From contig CM034532.1 of NCBI GenBank assembly GCA_020002185.1, forward strand, positions 48,478,780 to 48,542,779: a stretch of 64,000 nt of DNA, given 5' to 3'. The notes under the pieces were generated by a model. That model ran no database searches, was not told the origin of the DNA, and saw nothing but the letters and a program-made list of their open reading frames with translations. Position 1 is the first letter of the stretch, and every line of letters begins with the position of its first letter. Shown here piece after piece: positions 36,220-47,370 of the stretch. This DNA is from Paraescarpia echinospica. Taxonomy: Eukaryota > Annelida > Polychaeta > Sabellida > Siboglinidae. The position numbers were made by a program, and so were the translations under genes.

Positions 36220-36442
36220 CGAGCAAGCAAGATGAACAGATTGAATGCTTTATTATGAGGTATTTGCTTGCCTAATGGCCACTACTGAGCCACCATGTGT
36301 GTTTTATATAACTTCTATTGCCGGCAGAATGGCAGACAAACAGTGGTCATTTGCAAAGTCCACTCAGTCTCAGAACCCCTGGCGGTCAACATTACACAGT
36401 GAAAGCTCCAGTTCATGATCTTAGCAGGTCATCCCAAGGTGA
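35770..36442 (+). repeat. Tandem segmental duplication (229-bp unique block, 444-bp offset)
   Basis: The block at 35770-35998 (AAGCAAGATGAACAGATTG through TCATCCCAAGGTGA) recurs at 36214-36442 with only a few substitutions. A second GA-rich tract (35993-36222) separates the copies, so the duplicated unit was unique block plus GA tract. Confidence 0.95.
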
Positions 36443-36504
36443 CCCTGCAATGTCCTTGTCCTGGATGTTGACTCTTGTGTCTCACATTTCACGTTTGCCA
36501 CTGC

Positions 36505-36625
36505 ACTGCGTGACAATGTTGTTCAAGGCAAGACGGTCAGCAAAATGACATATAATTTATATTATCGTCACACTCTAGGTCACTGTGACAGGGAAGCTGA
36601 GTTTATTTGGAGAATGTCAAAAGTT
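36505..36625 (+). repeat. Second copy of the 33900-34018 segment
   Basis: Same order of blocks as at 33900, directly following the segmental duplication. The direct orientation and 2.6-kb separation suggest the whole 33.9-36.6 kb region has been reshuffled by duplication. Confidence 0.9.
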
Positions 36626-36724
36626 ATGAGTTTAATCATGACATTGTGCAGTTCTTGCTTACTTTGAAGGACCTTGAGTTTCCCTGTTTTCATCTATTAT
36701 GTTTCCTTAATTACTTAATCTATT

Positions 36725-36925
36725 CATTCTCTTCCTCACTCCCTTCCTCTCTCCCCCTCCTCTCCCTCCCTCTCTTCATCTCTCCCCCTCCCTGCCTCCC
36801 TATCCATGCCTCCCTCCCTCCCTCTCTCCCCCATCCCTCCCTACCTCCCTCCATCCTCCATCTCCTTCCTTCTCACAGCCTCTCTCTACCACCCCATTCC
36901 CTCCATCCATCTGTCCCTCCCTTCT
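36725..36925. repeat. CT-rich low-complexity tract (CCCTCCCT units)
   Basis: Pyrimidine-rich complement of the GA tracts upstream, made mostly of CTCCCTCC steps. Not coding. Confidence 0.92.
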
Positions 36926-37485
36926 ATACTTGTGCTCCATACTTAAATTGTTACACATTTGTAGCAGGACATAATTTAAAATACACATTTTGAACCAGGA
37001 TTATACAACAACTGAATGTGCCAGTGGAATAACAACAACAATGTATGATCCCTTACTGTGTGTCGCTGATGACGTAGGAGAATGTAGCAGTCGTTTGGCC
37101 ACGAGAGACCCCCAGATCTCATTATTTACAGCCATTATGTGAGATGGGGATATCAGGACATCCATATTTCAGTGTTTCTGGTGCAGAAAGTGCCCACGAA
37201 GCCACACATTGTGAAGAATGATCAGAACTGAGGGTCTGCAAGCCTAGGCTCGATCAGACTGACGAATGACTCATTTGATACTAAAAACACTTTATAGTTT
37301 CAGTTCCATCAGATTTGAGACACGGGGGCTGTGGGTCAGATCGCTGCTGCCACCAACATGGCCATGGACCACATTCAGGATTCGTCAATCAATTTATCAA
37401 TATTTGTGTTTTCCAACAAACATATTGCAAATTCAACAGTACTAAAATAAAAATGGACGAAAACACAAAATATTCAATATACGTG
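36926..37485. other. Non-coding DNA, no gene seen
   Basis: Nothing recognised. Confidence 0.4.
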
Positions 37486-37486
37486 C

Positions 37487-37557
37487 CTATATATATATAT
37501 ATATATGTGTGTGTGTATATATATATATATCTGTATATATATATATATATATATATC
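37487..37557. repeat. (TA)n/(TG)n microsatellite
   Basis: Alternating TATA and GTGTGT. It sits exactly at the 3' side of the minus-strand LINE tail and may be that element's simple-repeat tail. A similar (TA)n lies at 37742-37786 on the other side. Confidence 0.9.
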
Positions 37558-37558
37558 T

Positions 37559-37734
37559 TCACTTTCCCATAACCTGTAAGGATCGTTGGGGCACCACTGA
37601 CAACTTCTTAACCAGCTCTCTACACGTTTCCCTGTTCTCCACAGCCCCCTGGGAGTCGGCGAACTCCAGTCCTGTCCACTCTTTGATGTTGTCTTCCCAC
37701 TTTTTTTCTGTCTACCTTTTCTTCTCTCTCCCAC
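37559..37734 (-). pseudogene. LINE reverse transcriptase C-terminal tail
   Basis: On the minus strand the coding sense reads GRQKK, then after a one-base frame slip in the A-rich run WEDNIKEWTGLEFADSQGAV, then TCRELVKKLSVVPQRSLQ, ending VMGK and a stop at 37561-37559. This C-terminal signature recurs at the end of one invertebrate non-LTR retrotransposon group. It is a severely 5'-truncated copy of about 175 bp with a microsatellite tail. Confidence 0.75.
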
Positions 37735-37989
37735 CTCTCTCTCTATATATATACAGTGTACATATATATATATATATATATATTTGGAATTAAGATATAA
37801 GAAAATAACATAAACTTATATAAAAATAAATAGTAGTGTAGATTTTTGAGTTGATGATTAATGTTATTTCCTGGTTTCATTAATTGAAATATTTTTTGAT
37901 CAGAATGATGATGCATCAGACTACCATGGCTGTTTTATTCCGTTAGTACAATACACGTCCCATTATTCATTGAACTATAAAATGTAGGC

Positions 37990-38552
37990 CTACCGTCCTC
38001 AACCTGAATCCGCTAGCTGTTATTAGCAGTCTGCCTTGCATCGAAAAGTTTTTTCTCTTTGACCACTATTGTAATTCCCTTTTTTACAATATTGCCTGAT
38101 ATTACTAGGTTAGAACATGTACAGAATTACTTAGCTAGGGTTGTGACTCGGTCTCCGCGGTTTTCTCACTCAGTGCCTCTTCTGAAGTCTGTCTGGCTTC
38201 CTGTGCGATATATTATTTTAAAGAACTGTACCATTACCTATCAGGCACTTTCATGTAGGCAACCAGCATATTTATATTCATTGCTTACTCCTGTAAAAAA
38301 AGCCTATCCAGCTTCGATCATCTAGTTCTGATTTACTTTTTGTTCAGTTTTGTCAATACTACTATTACCTGTACTAGTACTTTTTATAACCTTACATATC
38401 CACCTTAGCTCCCTGGCGTATCGATCCATCTGTTGACGACTTTAATGTGGCTTTTCAATTCTGATATTGACTAACCCTTTTGTATTGATGCGCCTCTGAG
38501 CTTGGTTTCCGAGGATTTATGCGCAAAAGAAATTACCTTATTATTATTATTA
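37990..38552 (+). pseudogene. 3' fragment of a CR1/L2-like LINE with (TTA)n tail
   Basis: The frame at about 38059-38325 reads LEHVQNYLARVVTRSPRFSH, SVPLLKSVWLPVRY and TYQALSCRQPAYLYSLLTPV. This matches the C-terminal region of LINE reverse transcriptases. Past a stop at 38326 the 3' UTR contains GCCTCTGAGCTTGG and GGATTTATGCGCA, ending AAATTACCTTATTATTATTA. Such a 3' end with a TTA repeat is typical of L2/CR1-type elements. Confidence 0.78.
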
Positions 38553-39285
38553 TAAGTTCATTATTTGATTTTATTCTTGTATAACGGTTACAAGAAAACG
38601 TGCGTCATCACGATTTTTCCACATGAAATCCAAATAAAAACAGGATGCTGTCATATTTTTCCGAAAATATCTGTATTGTATGTACGGGTAATCCATACGA
38701 CTCAACACGTCAGACTCTGGCAGTATTTATTTCCTCGTCGACTCTCTCTTGAGAATCATTTCATATCCACACATATCATTCCAACTGTCATAGACGGTCT
38801 GCTTCATGGCACTTCCTCTGATCATTGCATAATATGCACTATCATAAACTAAAGCTTCTGTCGTTGAAAGGATAATAAGTCTTACTAAATATCACCTCAG
38901 GGATTTTGACATCACATTTGGTGTATTAATCCTTAGTTTCTGAGAACTGAAGATGGAAATTGTCTACTTGAATGGATTATTGATCAGCCGGAGAAAGGAA
39001 TTTCTCCAGCAGTAAGGACATTGTCTGGTGATACAGAATTGTTCGTTTGACCTATATCTGAAGTATTCTGTAGTGGTCACAATTTTGTGGCGCCAGTCAA
39101 ATTTGCCAGGCCTGATTTCAATGCACAGCTGATTTTATTGTATGTATTTGCATATTATTGGATTTAGCAGGTTTTTTTCAAGCAGACCAATCACGCAGGT
39201 TTATTCTGAAATGATTTGTATTTACGTTGAGCCCGTGTATGGTAGGGCTCAATATAAATTATAATAATATAATATCCATGTTATA
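38553..39285. other. Unassigned DNA; a LINE-like 3' end may lie at 39225-39290
   Basis: TTGAGCCCGTGTATGGTAGG, then GCTCAATATAAATTATAATA, resembles the 3' end of another plus-strand retroelement with an ATA repeat tail. It abuts the truncated C terminus of the minus-strand LINE. Between 38580 and 38850 a broken frame includes GLLHGTSSDHC, perhaps an EEP relic, which I consider weak. Confidence 0.35.
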
Positions 39286-39288
39286 ATA

Positions 39289-41110
39289 TTAATTAATTAT
39301 TATAATTTCAAAACAATTTAATTTCAACTTGCTGTCAGTCATCCAGTGGAAGATATCTTGAAGGTAATCACAAAGTTGGTTAAGGGAGTGATTTGTATCC
39401 AGGGTAGCCAATGAAATGTAGATATGAGTATCATCAGCATAAAGACGATGATCCAAGTTATGTCTTTGTATAACAGAGCTTAGTGGCGTGGTATAAAGAG
39501 TAAAAAGCAAAGGCCCAAGAACAGAACCCTGGGGAACACCAAATAAAGCCAGCAGTGCAGCTGAAAAGCAGTTCCAAATCTTTATAGTTTGGTATCTATC
39601 AGTTAGATATGAAGAAAACCAGCTTAGTGCTGTGCCAGATATGCCGTACCACTTTAATAAGTGTTCAATGAGAATGCTGTGATCAATCGTGTCAAAAGCG
39701 GCAGAGAGATCTAGTAAGGTAAGTGCAGTCACTTTACCATTATTAACGTTCAAGTTAATGTCATTATGAACCTTTAATAGGGCAGTCTCTGTTGAATGAA
39801 ACTGTCTACATGCTGATTGTGACACATTAGTTAAGACATTTGTGCTAATGTGAGATCTTAGACGACTTGCTACAACCTTTTCTAATATTTTGGAAATAAA
39901 GCTGAGATTAGAAATAGCTAGGTCTATAACTGTTTAGGTCTTGTTTAGGCAGAGATGACTTCTTAAGAAGTGGTGTGCCATGGGCGTATTTGAAATCATC
40001 AGGAAAACAGCCAGAGCAGTGATGGATTTATAATATTTGTTATAGGTCCAATTAGTGTATCGAGACATACTTTTAGCAGTATTGTTGGAAATGGATCTAG
40101 TGCACAAGATTTATTTGGGGAGGACATCATTATTTTCCTAACTTCATGAACTGTTGCAGGTTCAAATGATACAAGTAGAGAATTTACTTGTGGAAAGTCC
40201 ACACTGACATTATTTAAATTATGACATGGGAAAGCAGAACGAATAATACTGATTTTATTCTTAAAGTGACTAGAGAACGAATCACATAGAGACTTAATTG
40301 ACACATAATCAGGTAACGATGGAGTAGGCCATCTATGTAGAATCTTATTGGTGCAGTTCCATAACTGATGCAGGTTATCAGACTTATTTATGACCATATT
40401 TGTATAATAATCTGATTTAGCTTTGGCCATTTGTCTGTTACAGAGGTGACATTGCTTAAAGTAGCACAACCTGTCTAATGGCGAGCGCGATTTGCGCCAT
40501 ACACGCTCTAAATAACGACGACGCCTTGTAGATAGTATAATTTTGGAAGTCATCCATGGAGCCAGTGGCCTTTCTGACACACATTTGGATTTTATAGATG
40601 CATGTTTGTTAAGTAATGCTTTGAGTACTTGACAGTACTGTTTATATAAGTCAGATAGGTGTTTTTTATTTGTGATAAGGTCAGATTTAAGGACATCAGC
40701 CATTAAAGCTGTAATGTCAATCCTATGAATAGCTTTGTAAGACACATTGTGTTTTGGCTCTAATCGGGTTATAGAAACATTAACATTAGCAATGACAATA
40801 TGGTGGTCTGACAACCCATCTGAAACAGTATGTGCTTGGATATTATTACAAGTTGAACGGGTTATCAAGAGGTCAAGCCAATGGCCATGTATATGTGTCG
40901 AAAAGGTAACATGTTGTTTCAAATCAAATGATGCCAGAATATCATCAAACGTAGTTGTAGAAGGTATATCCAAATGTAGATTAAAATCACCAAGAATATA
41001 AAATTCTGAATGAATAATTGCCAGATTTTCCAACATATCCTGAAAGTCTTCAAAGAAATTTGCCGGATGTCCTGTAGGGCGATAGATACAAACAAAGTAT
41101 GTGGAGAAAG
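39289..41110 (-). pseudogene. Non-LTR retrotransposon (CR1/L2-like), partial EEP plus reverse transcriptase
   Basis: Right to left the EEP endonuclease is entered at YFVCIYRPTGHPA (about 41105). It continues with FYILGDFNLHLD, LDLLITR and the catalytic SDHHIV box (about 40790). A linker follows (RRRRYLERVWRKS), then the start of RT (MMSSPNKSCALDPFPTILLK). Near 40000 the frame shifts into FPDDFKYAHGTPLLKKSS and LNSYRP, then shifts again into ISNLSFISKILEKVVASRLR. The last part (39825-39289) holds STETALLK, LLDLSAAFDTIDHSIL, GVPQGSVLGPLLF and the catalytic YADD box. RT is cut just after DSKLKLN at about 39305, so the C terminus and true 3' end are missing. It is dead. Loss of a LINE 3' end points to a later deletion or rearrangement and not to normal 5' truncation. 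Confidence 0.92.
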
Positions 41111-41182
41111 ATGTTTTAGGGGATAGCTAGGCACTGTAATTGGCTGGAAATATGAGGGATAACTATTGGCTAGTTTTAAATG

Positions 41183-41640
41183 ACAAGTAGTGAGAGACAG
41201 TTTGACATAGGGAGTTGTAAGAGAGAACTGAGACAAGTAGTGAGAGACAGTTTGACATAGGGAGTTGTAAGAGAGAACTGAGACAAGTAGTGAGAGACAG
41301 TTTGACATAGGGAGTTGTAAGAGAGAACTGAGACAAGTAGTGAGAGACAGTTTGACATAGGGAGTTGTAAGAGAGAACTGAGACAAGTAGTGAGAGACAG
41401 TTTGACATAGGGAGTTGTAAGAGAGAACTGAGACAAGTAGTGAGAGACAGTTTGACATAGGGAGTTGTAAGAGAGAACTGAGACAAGTAGTGAGAGACAG
41501 TTTGACATAGGGAATTGTAAGAGAGAACTGAGACAAGTAGTGAGAGACAGTTTGACATAGGGAGTTGTAAGAGAGAACTGAGACAAGTAGTGAGAGACAG
41601 TTTGACATAGGGAGTTGTAAGAGAGAAGTGAGACAAGAGA
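41183..41640. repeat. 50-bp minisatellite, nine copies
   Basis: Unit AGACAAGTAGTGAGAGACAG, TTTGACATAGGGAGTTGTAA, GAGAGAACTG. Copies are almost identical (one GGAATTG and one AGAAGTG variant). Fifty is not a multiple of three and the unit lacks minus-strand stops in any phase, so all three minus frames stay open. This adds a spurious N-terminal extension to the neighbouring LINE frame. Confidence 0.98.
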
Positions 41641-41942
41641 AGGGAGTTGACAGGGGCACACAGAGTGCAGGGTGTGCAGCCAGGAGGGTTAACAGGGACA
41701 CACAGAGTGCAGGGTGTGCAGCTGGGAGGGTTGACAGGCGCACACAGAGTGCAGGGTGTGCAGCCAGGAGGGTTGACAGGGGCACACAGAGTGCAGGGTG
41801 TGCAGCCAGGAGGGTTGACAGGGGCACACAGAGTGCAGGGTGTGCAGCCAGGAGGGTTGACAGGGGCACACAGAGTGCAGGGTGTGCAGCCAGGAGGGTT
41901 GACAGGCGCACACAGAGTGCAGGGTGTGCAGCCAGGAGGGTT
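41641..41942. repeat. 42-bp minisatellite, seven copies
   Basis: Unit GTTGACAGGGGCACACAGAG, TGCAGGGTGTGCAGCCAGGA, GG. It directly abuts the 50-bp array with no spacer but shares no sequence with it. It is GC-rich in an AT-rich region. Confidence 0.98.
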
Positions 41943-42124
41943 TCCCTCCAGCTTGGGCTGGGAGGTGAGGCTGAGCTGCCTCGGTGTCGCAGCTGGGCTG
42001 GACTGGCATGGTCAGGGTTTACAGTATGTATGGAGTATAATAAAGAATAAGTTTGTCAGGATTTATTTATTAGTCGGTTTGTATTGTTATTTACAGTCGC
42101 TACCCCGTTGTCGTAGTGCCTGCA

Positions 42125-42278
42125 GGAGGACCGCTCCGACACTTGTAAGATTTCTGAGTGTGTTCTAGGAACTGATTTTCATTAGTCATAGTCTGTGGTC
42201 GGTCCTACGACACTTGTAAGATTCCTGAGTGTGTTCTAGGAACTGATTTTCATTAGTCGTAGTCTGTGGTCGTTACAG
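42125..42278 (+). repeat. Tandem duplication of ~78 bp
   Basis: CGACACTTGTAAGAT-TCTGAG, GTGTTCTAGGAACTGATTTT and CATTAGTC-TAGTCTGTGGTC occur twice in direct orientation, with few differences. Confidence 0.92.
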
Positions 42279-42705
42279 GCATGAAATATGAATGTATATT
42301 TTGAAATATGACCAAATATAAAGGCGCTAAAAACACAAAGTAGCTCAGCAGATGTCTTCAAATCGGTGATAATTTTTGCACCAGTTTCTTTGTAACAAAG
42401 CCGCAAAAAATGATGGGTAAGTCACATTTTAGGCTGAGTAAATTGGCAACATGATGCTTTGTTTTAGGTATGGGATTGATTGGTTATGGCAGTTTGTTTG
42501 CATCAGGGTTACATGTTTGGAGACAGTACATTAAAATTATTATTAGTTATATATGACAAACTTAACGTAAATCAAGAAAGTCTGTTCTTAAATCGACTTT
42601 GTGTGTTCCATTATCCCGATTCATCCTCTCAAGCCATGGTGGTAATTATTAGTAGGAAATCTGCTGAATCAGTCGTACACTGTCCCACTTGATATGCCAG
42701 TCATG
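42279..42705. other. Non-coding DNA, no gene seen
   Basis: Nothing recognised. Confidence 0.4.
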
Positions 42706-42709
42706 AGCT

Positions 42710-43293
42710 GCATTCGCACCTACCGAATAAACCATTTTAGTTAAACCGATTTATGTTTGTAAATTGAGGGTGTTCACACACGCATTTAGCTCAACCATTT
42801 TAAGGAGGAAGTTGGTATGTGCACATGTGCAAGCTAGCATAGCAAAATGGCTATATTGTGGCTGACTCCTTCCAATTCGGTCTGCACCCGATCGTCCCCA
42901 CACAACTCAATTAACAATTTAACTTCTCCATCATCCCAATTGTTGCGTCGCAGTTGCATTTCTTTAGGTTTTGCGTTGCTTGGATCCGTAGAAGACATGA
43001 TGCCGCCAACATTTTTTTGATGTTATAAACAGGAAGCGACGAGGTGCAAGATCGAATGCGCATGACTGTGACGTACTTAAAACGTTTTAGCTAATACGCT
43101 TGCGTTCACACTTGCACACTGAACCGTTTTTTTGCTAAAACTAACTAAACCACTTACTGAAGCGGATTAGTTAAATCGTTTTAGCTAAAAACATTTTAGC
43201 ACTAAATCATGTTCACATGTATGTTTTCTGACTGGATTAGTTAAAACAGTTTAACTAAACCGTTTTAAAGTGTAGATGTGAACACATCTACGG
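42710..43293. mobile_element. MITE-like element rich in TTTTAGCTAAA/TAGTTAAA motifs
   Basis: The left end (TTCGCACCTACCGAATAAAC, then CATTTTAGTTAAAC) corresponds imperfectly to the inverse of the right end (GTTTAACTAAACCG, then TTTTAAAGTGTAGATGTGAA). The right half holds repeated TAGTTAAA and TTTTAGCTAAA blocks in both orientations and so could fold extensively. No coding capacity. Family not identified. Confidence 0.55.
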
Positions 43294-44395
43294 ATGTTTT
43301 TCACAGGGCAAATCTAGGAACTTGCAAGTTGCAGTCAGCTGCACTTATCTCTACTGCCATGTTTATTATTTGAATGTTTTGTACACAATTTGAGCTTTTT
43401 GTGGGCACAGCACTCAAATTGCGAACACTGAACACAGGGTTACTAAATGCAATTTGGTGTGCAGTATGCCTTCAACATATTTACTACAGTGTTAGGAACA
43501 TTATATTAACAAATATTAATAGACGAGGAACCGATGAGTGAGTTTACATGTTTTATGGCAGACTTTTGATTATCACGCATCAGGAGTGATCCATTCTTAA
43601 ACCAGATGGTAGATGCATAATTATTTCACGGAATTCACGTCTCTTATGAAAGAGATTGGTATGTTCTGCCATAGTTATTGTCAGAAAGCTGACGCCAGAC
43701 TCGGAACACAAAGTAGTTAGCATCAATCTCTTGTTGCACAGATGAATTTATATCGGAGCCAGCAGACAAACTCATTTCCTGTCTAGCTGAATGCGTGGGA
43801 TCGTTGATGTCATGGGTAGGCAGACCTCCACTAGTGACTTGTATATAGATGTTGCAGTTTTCGAGTCGGCATTCTGGTTATTCGTCAAGATATCTGTTCA
43901 TTTTATGCTGAATTGAAGATGTAGGCCTGTTCCATGTATTGTGGTAGAGATAATGTAGACATTCACATGCATGTTTTATGTTGATAAAAAAATGGCTACC
44001 TAGGGTAGCGATGTTCTTAAGAAAGTTAGTGTAATTATCATTGAAAATCTGAATTTGTTTGTTTGATGAAGAGACATTACAGGTAATATTGTAATGTCCA
44101 CTGTTTGGATCGTTCATAATTTTTGACCCAGTTGTTGATGATTCTCTGTGAGATATAAAGCCACAAAGATATTGGGTTGGGTGAAGTACAACTGATTAAG
44201 TGAACTTCCTGCTAATGATTACCACTCCTGGTTGATTCCGGGTAAAGAAACAGACAATGTCACTTCAAGGAGTGTCATGCATGTAATTAAAGGATATGCT
44301 TAAAATTAATGGAACCGTATATTATCTGACAGAAGCACAATTTTAAACAGAATAATTTTCATGTCCATAAGTTAAATTCAGGTGAATATAGATTT
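43294..44395. other. Non-coding DNA, no gene seen
   Basis: One small minus-strand frame (43878-44117) has no recognisable similarity. Confidence 0.45.
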
Positions 44396-45140
44396 TTAGT
44401 CCTTTTGGCCGAAGGTCCAACAGACTTATGCCATCACTCCGCATCCACCGTGCGCCATTAGCTGCCATATCTCAGAAACCGTTCAGCAACTTTTTCTCTA
44501 ATTTTGCATAGACATATCTTAGGGTATTGCCACTATGCACGAGCAATCTGTATTTGATTGAATCATTCTAAGGGCCCCCGAAACTGGTCAATTTTCACAT
44601 TTTGCCTATTTTTTCTAAAGCTCTTCAGCAACTTTTTCTCTAATTTTGCATAGATGTATCTTAGGGTACTGCCACTATATACAAGAAATCTGTATTTGAA
44701 TGAACCATTCTAAGGGCACCTCAGGGCCCCCCAAAATGCTAAATTTTCCTACTATTTCACTACTGGGTTACATTGGCTCAAAGTCTAATCATAGTCTGGG
44801 TTTCGTAGTTCTAACAAATTCTGTTGGATGGCGTGATATATGGCGCTAGCTAAAATGGTTGAACAAAACTAATGAATAAACTGAAATATTACAATAGGTC
44901 TGCCTACCCTATTTTTTTGCAATAAAATGTTTTAAAAAATGAAATGTTTTTCCTACCTACCTACCCTATTTTAAAAATCAATGTTACCGGAAACACAACT
45001 ATATGTTATTTTGGCCTCACTGGGCTGGCTATCTGGAGCAGGCTGGTGTCAGCCTGTGTATTGCATTTTAGCTGGGCTCCCTGCCTGCCATTGTCCCAGT
45101 GTCAAACTGAATGCCTCCATGTGGCTGTAACTAATGTGTA
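44396..45140 (+). repeat. Dispersed repeat family B, copy 1
   Basis: Starts TTTTTAGTCCTTTTGGCCGA, then GGTCCAACAGACTTATGCCA. It contains two internal sub-repeats of CAGCAACTTTTTCTCTAATT leading to TGCCACTAT and CATTCTAAGGGC. Later comes CCATTGTCCCAGTGTCAAAC, then TGAATGCCTCCATGTG (45090-45122), also found in copy 2. No coding frame is conserved between the copies. Confidence 0.92.
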
Positions 45141-45847
45141 ATGGAGTCCCTACTGTGCTGGCAGAACCCCCCTCATAGTTCCACCTCATCAGATGATGAA
45201 GAATAGCACTTGAAAGTAGAACATGAAATCCTTGAGAATCACCAAAAACAGGACACTGATTTATTAAGCTTTGTGTAAACCACATGTTTGGTAATGATAT
45301 TGAAATTTGTGAGGTCAGATTTTTTCAGTTACTGTAATACAGTACTATCTTAAAGTAATTTCCATCATAGTTTGTAAAAAGAAAGTGATTTAGATTATAC
45401 AAACCAAAAGTCTAACCAAGTAAATGGACAGTTTAAAAATAATAAATTTTATTTACCTTGTCACTTATGTCGCATCTGTCACAACTACTTCCGGGCCAGC
45501 CAAAAAAGGGGTTTTCATCCTCTAGAGTGGAATCTATGGAACTCATTTCCCCATGAGAGGTATACTGAGTTAGGTGTGAGGTGTAAGACAGACACAGACA
45601 GTTAATTAATTTTTCTATTATAACCGGATTTTGAAAAAGGATCAAAATTTTGCAATGTCAGCATTATCATTAGACCGTTTTGATGGAAAACCTAATAATT
45701 CTATTTATGTTTGGTCATTACCATCATAATAGACCTCTACAAGCAGAAAAAGAATTATCATTGTAAAATTTTTTGCTGGACAGATTTATAAGTGTGACAG
45801 ACGCGACACAAAAATGTGACTGATCTGTTTTTATTTATACTGTGTAA
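45141..45847. other. Non-coding DNA between the two family B repeats
   Basis: No gene seen. Confidence 0.45.
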
Positions 45848-46430
45848 TTTTTAGTCCTTTTAGGCCGAAGGTCCAACGGACTTATGCCATCACTCTGCGT
45901 CCGTCGTGCGCCGTCTGCCGTTAGCTGCCATATCTCAGAAACCATTCAGCAACTTTTTCTTTAATTTCGCGTAGACGTATCTTAGGGTACTGCCACTATA
46001 CACGAGAAATTTGTATTTTATTGAATCATTCTAAGGCCCCGTATGGCCCCCCAGGGCCCCCGAAACTGGTAATTTTCACATTTTGCCTATTTTTCAAAAA
46101 CTCTTCAGTGACTTTTCCTCTGATTTTGCATAGACATTTCATATGGTAGTGCCACTATACACAAGAAATCCCTATTTTATTTAATCATTCTAAGGGCACA
46201 TCGGGGCCTCCAAAATGCAAAATTGTCCTGCTATTTCTCTACTGCTGCCTCCTGCAGCCACTGATCTCTATTTATGATTGGATAGTGGACTTTGCCCTGA
46301 TCACTGGGATGGCTGAGTGGAGCGGCCACCTGTAAACCTGTGTATTGGACTAGCCTTGGCTCACTGTCTGCCATTGTCCCAGTGTCAAACTGAATGCCTC
46401 CATGTGGGCTGTAACTAATGTGTAATGGCA
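45848..46430 (+). repeat. Dispersed repeat family B, copy 2
   Basis: Same order as copy 1: GTCCTTTTAGGCCGAAGGTC, ACTTATGCCATCACTC, the paired TTTTTC-TTAATTT sub-repeats, then CCATTGTCCCAGTGTCAAAC at about 46371-46390. The stretch between the sub-repeats and the shared right end is shorter than in copy 1, so the copies differ by internal indels. Confidence 0.92.
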
Positions 46431-47170
46431 GAACCTGAGAAACTTTAAAACAGCAATAGACATAATTATCAATGCAATGTAACGATATGATCTAGGATTA
46501 AAATAAAATAACTTAGGTATAAAATAATATATATAATAAAATAACTTAGGTATACTCGAAAAGGTTAAAGCATATTTAGCCAAAATTATAAGGAATATTA
46601 TTAAGATATTTTACTATACATGTTGCAGCTATTACTTCACTCCAATTATATGTATAAACACTATGTATATGTACCTTGTAAGCAAATAAAGTTTTTATTA
46701 TAGTTCATCTGTTTCTTCTTTCCATTCTGGGGAGTATCGTAGGAGCAAAATGAGAACAGAAAATGTGTGCACAATTTCTTAAATAACCTTTAACTGTGCT
46801 ACATGCGAGATTGTAGCTCACCAATTCTCCTGCAAGGTTTCTACAACCACTGGAAATCGGCCTAAATAGCAGAGTATCGGGATAAAATTCTACAGTATTT
46901 TTAATAACACATTAACTAATAAATACAATCTTCATGAAATGATCTACTCAAGTATTTTATTTCCAGGTGTATCTTCACTGGCATGCATATAGTCGAGAGA
47001 GCTACTAAATATGTCAACACTTCCATCATAACCCTTAATGATCTGTAACTATGATTCACCAAAAACCATTTCATTAATAATTACAAACTCCCATTCTAGT
47101 CCAAAGGACTTCAGGGTCTCTTGGCCCATTTTTTTACTACACTTTGGATAGACACCAAACATCACAAGAC
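46431..47170. other. Non-coding DNA, no gene seen
   Basis: AT-rich with short TATAATAAAA repeats near 46500-46550. Confidence 0.45.
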
Positions 47171-47175
47171 AGTCT

Positions 47176-47370
47176 CTGAGGTGGAATCGTCAAGGAAAAA
47201 GAAATCGAGGAAGGCCAAAAAACACCTGGCAAAGGGACACAATCTCGCCTACTGAAGTACAAAGGGGTGGACACACCTGAAAAGAAATAGAGAAGATCAC
47301 CCAAAGTCGTGTGTGCTGGAGAGTCGTCATCGATGGCCTATGCTCCGCATGGAGAGAAGGGCATAAGTGA
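47176..47370 (+). pseudogene. C-terminal tail of a LINE reverse transcriptase ORF
   Basis: A 64-codon frame reads LRWNRQGKRNRGRPKNTWQR, then a one-codon TGA stop at 47278, then TQSRVCWRVVIDGLCSAW, and ends at TGA 47368-47370. A basic RGRP-TTW box followed by DR-W--LV--LCS is the usual C terminus of one non-LTR element group (RTE or Jockey-like). Severely 5'-truncated and inactive. The following ~200 bp may be its 3' UTR. Confidence 0.7.

Noticed and set aside
35171..36230. Ser/Leu/Pro-rich or Arg/Glu-rich proteins
   Set aside because: Low-complexity GA/CT tracts translated in different frames. No flanking gene structure.
38580..38850. EEP endonuclease relic (GLLHGTSSDHC)
   Set aside because: Only one short motif matches, and neighbouring motifs are absent in all frames.
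41163..41911. Long minus-strand frame continuous with LINE coding sense
   Set aside because: It is composed of the 50- and 42-bp minisatellites. All three phases are open, so it is not a real N-terminal extension.
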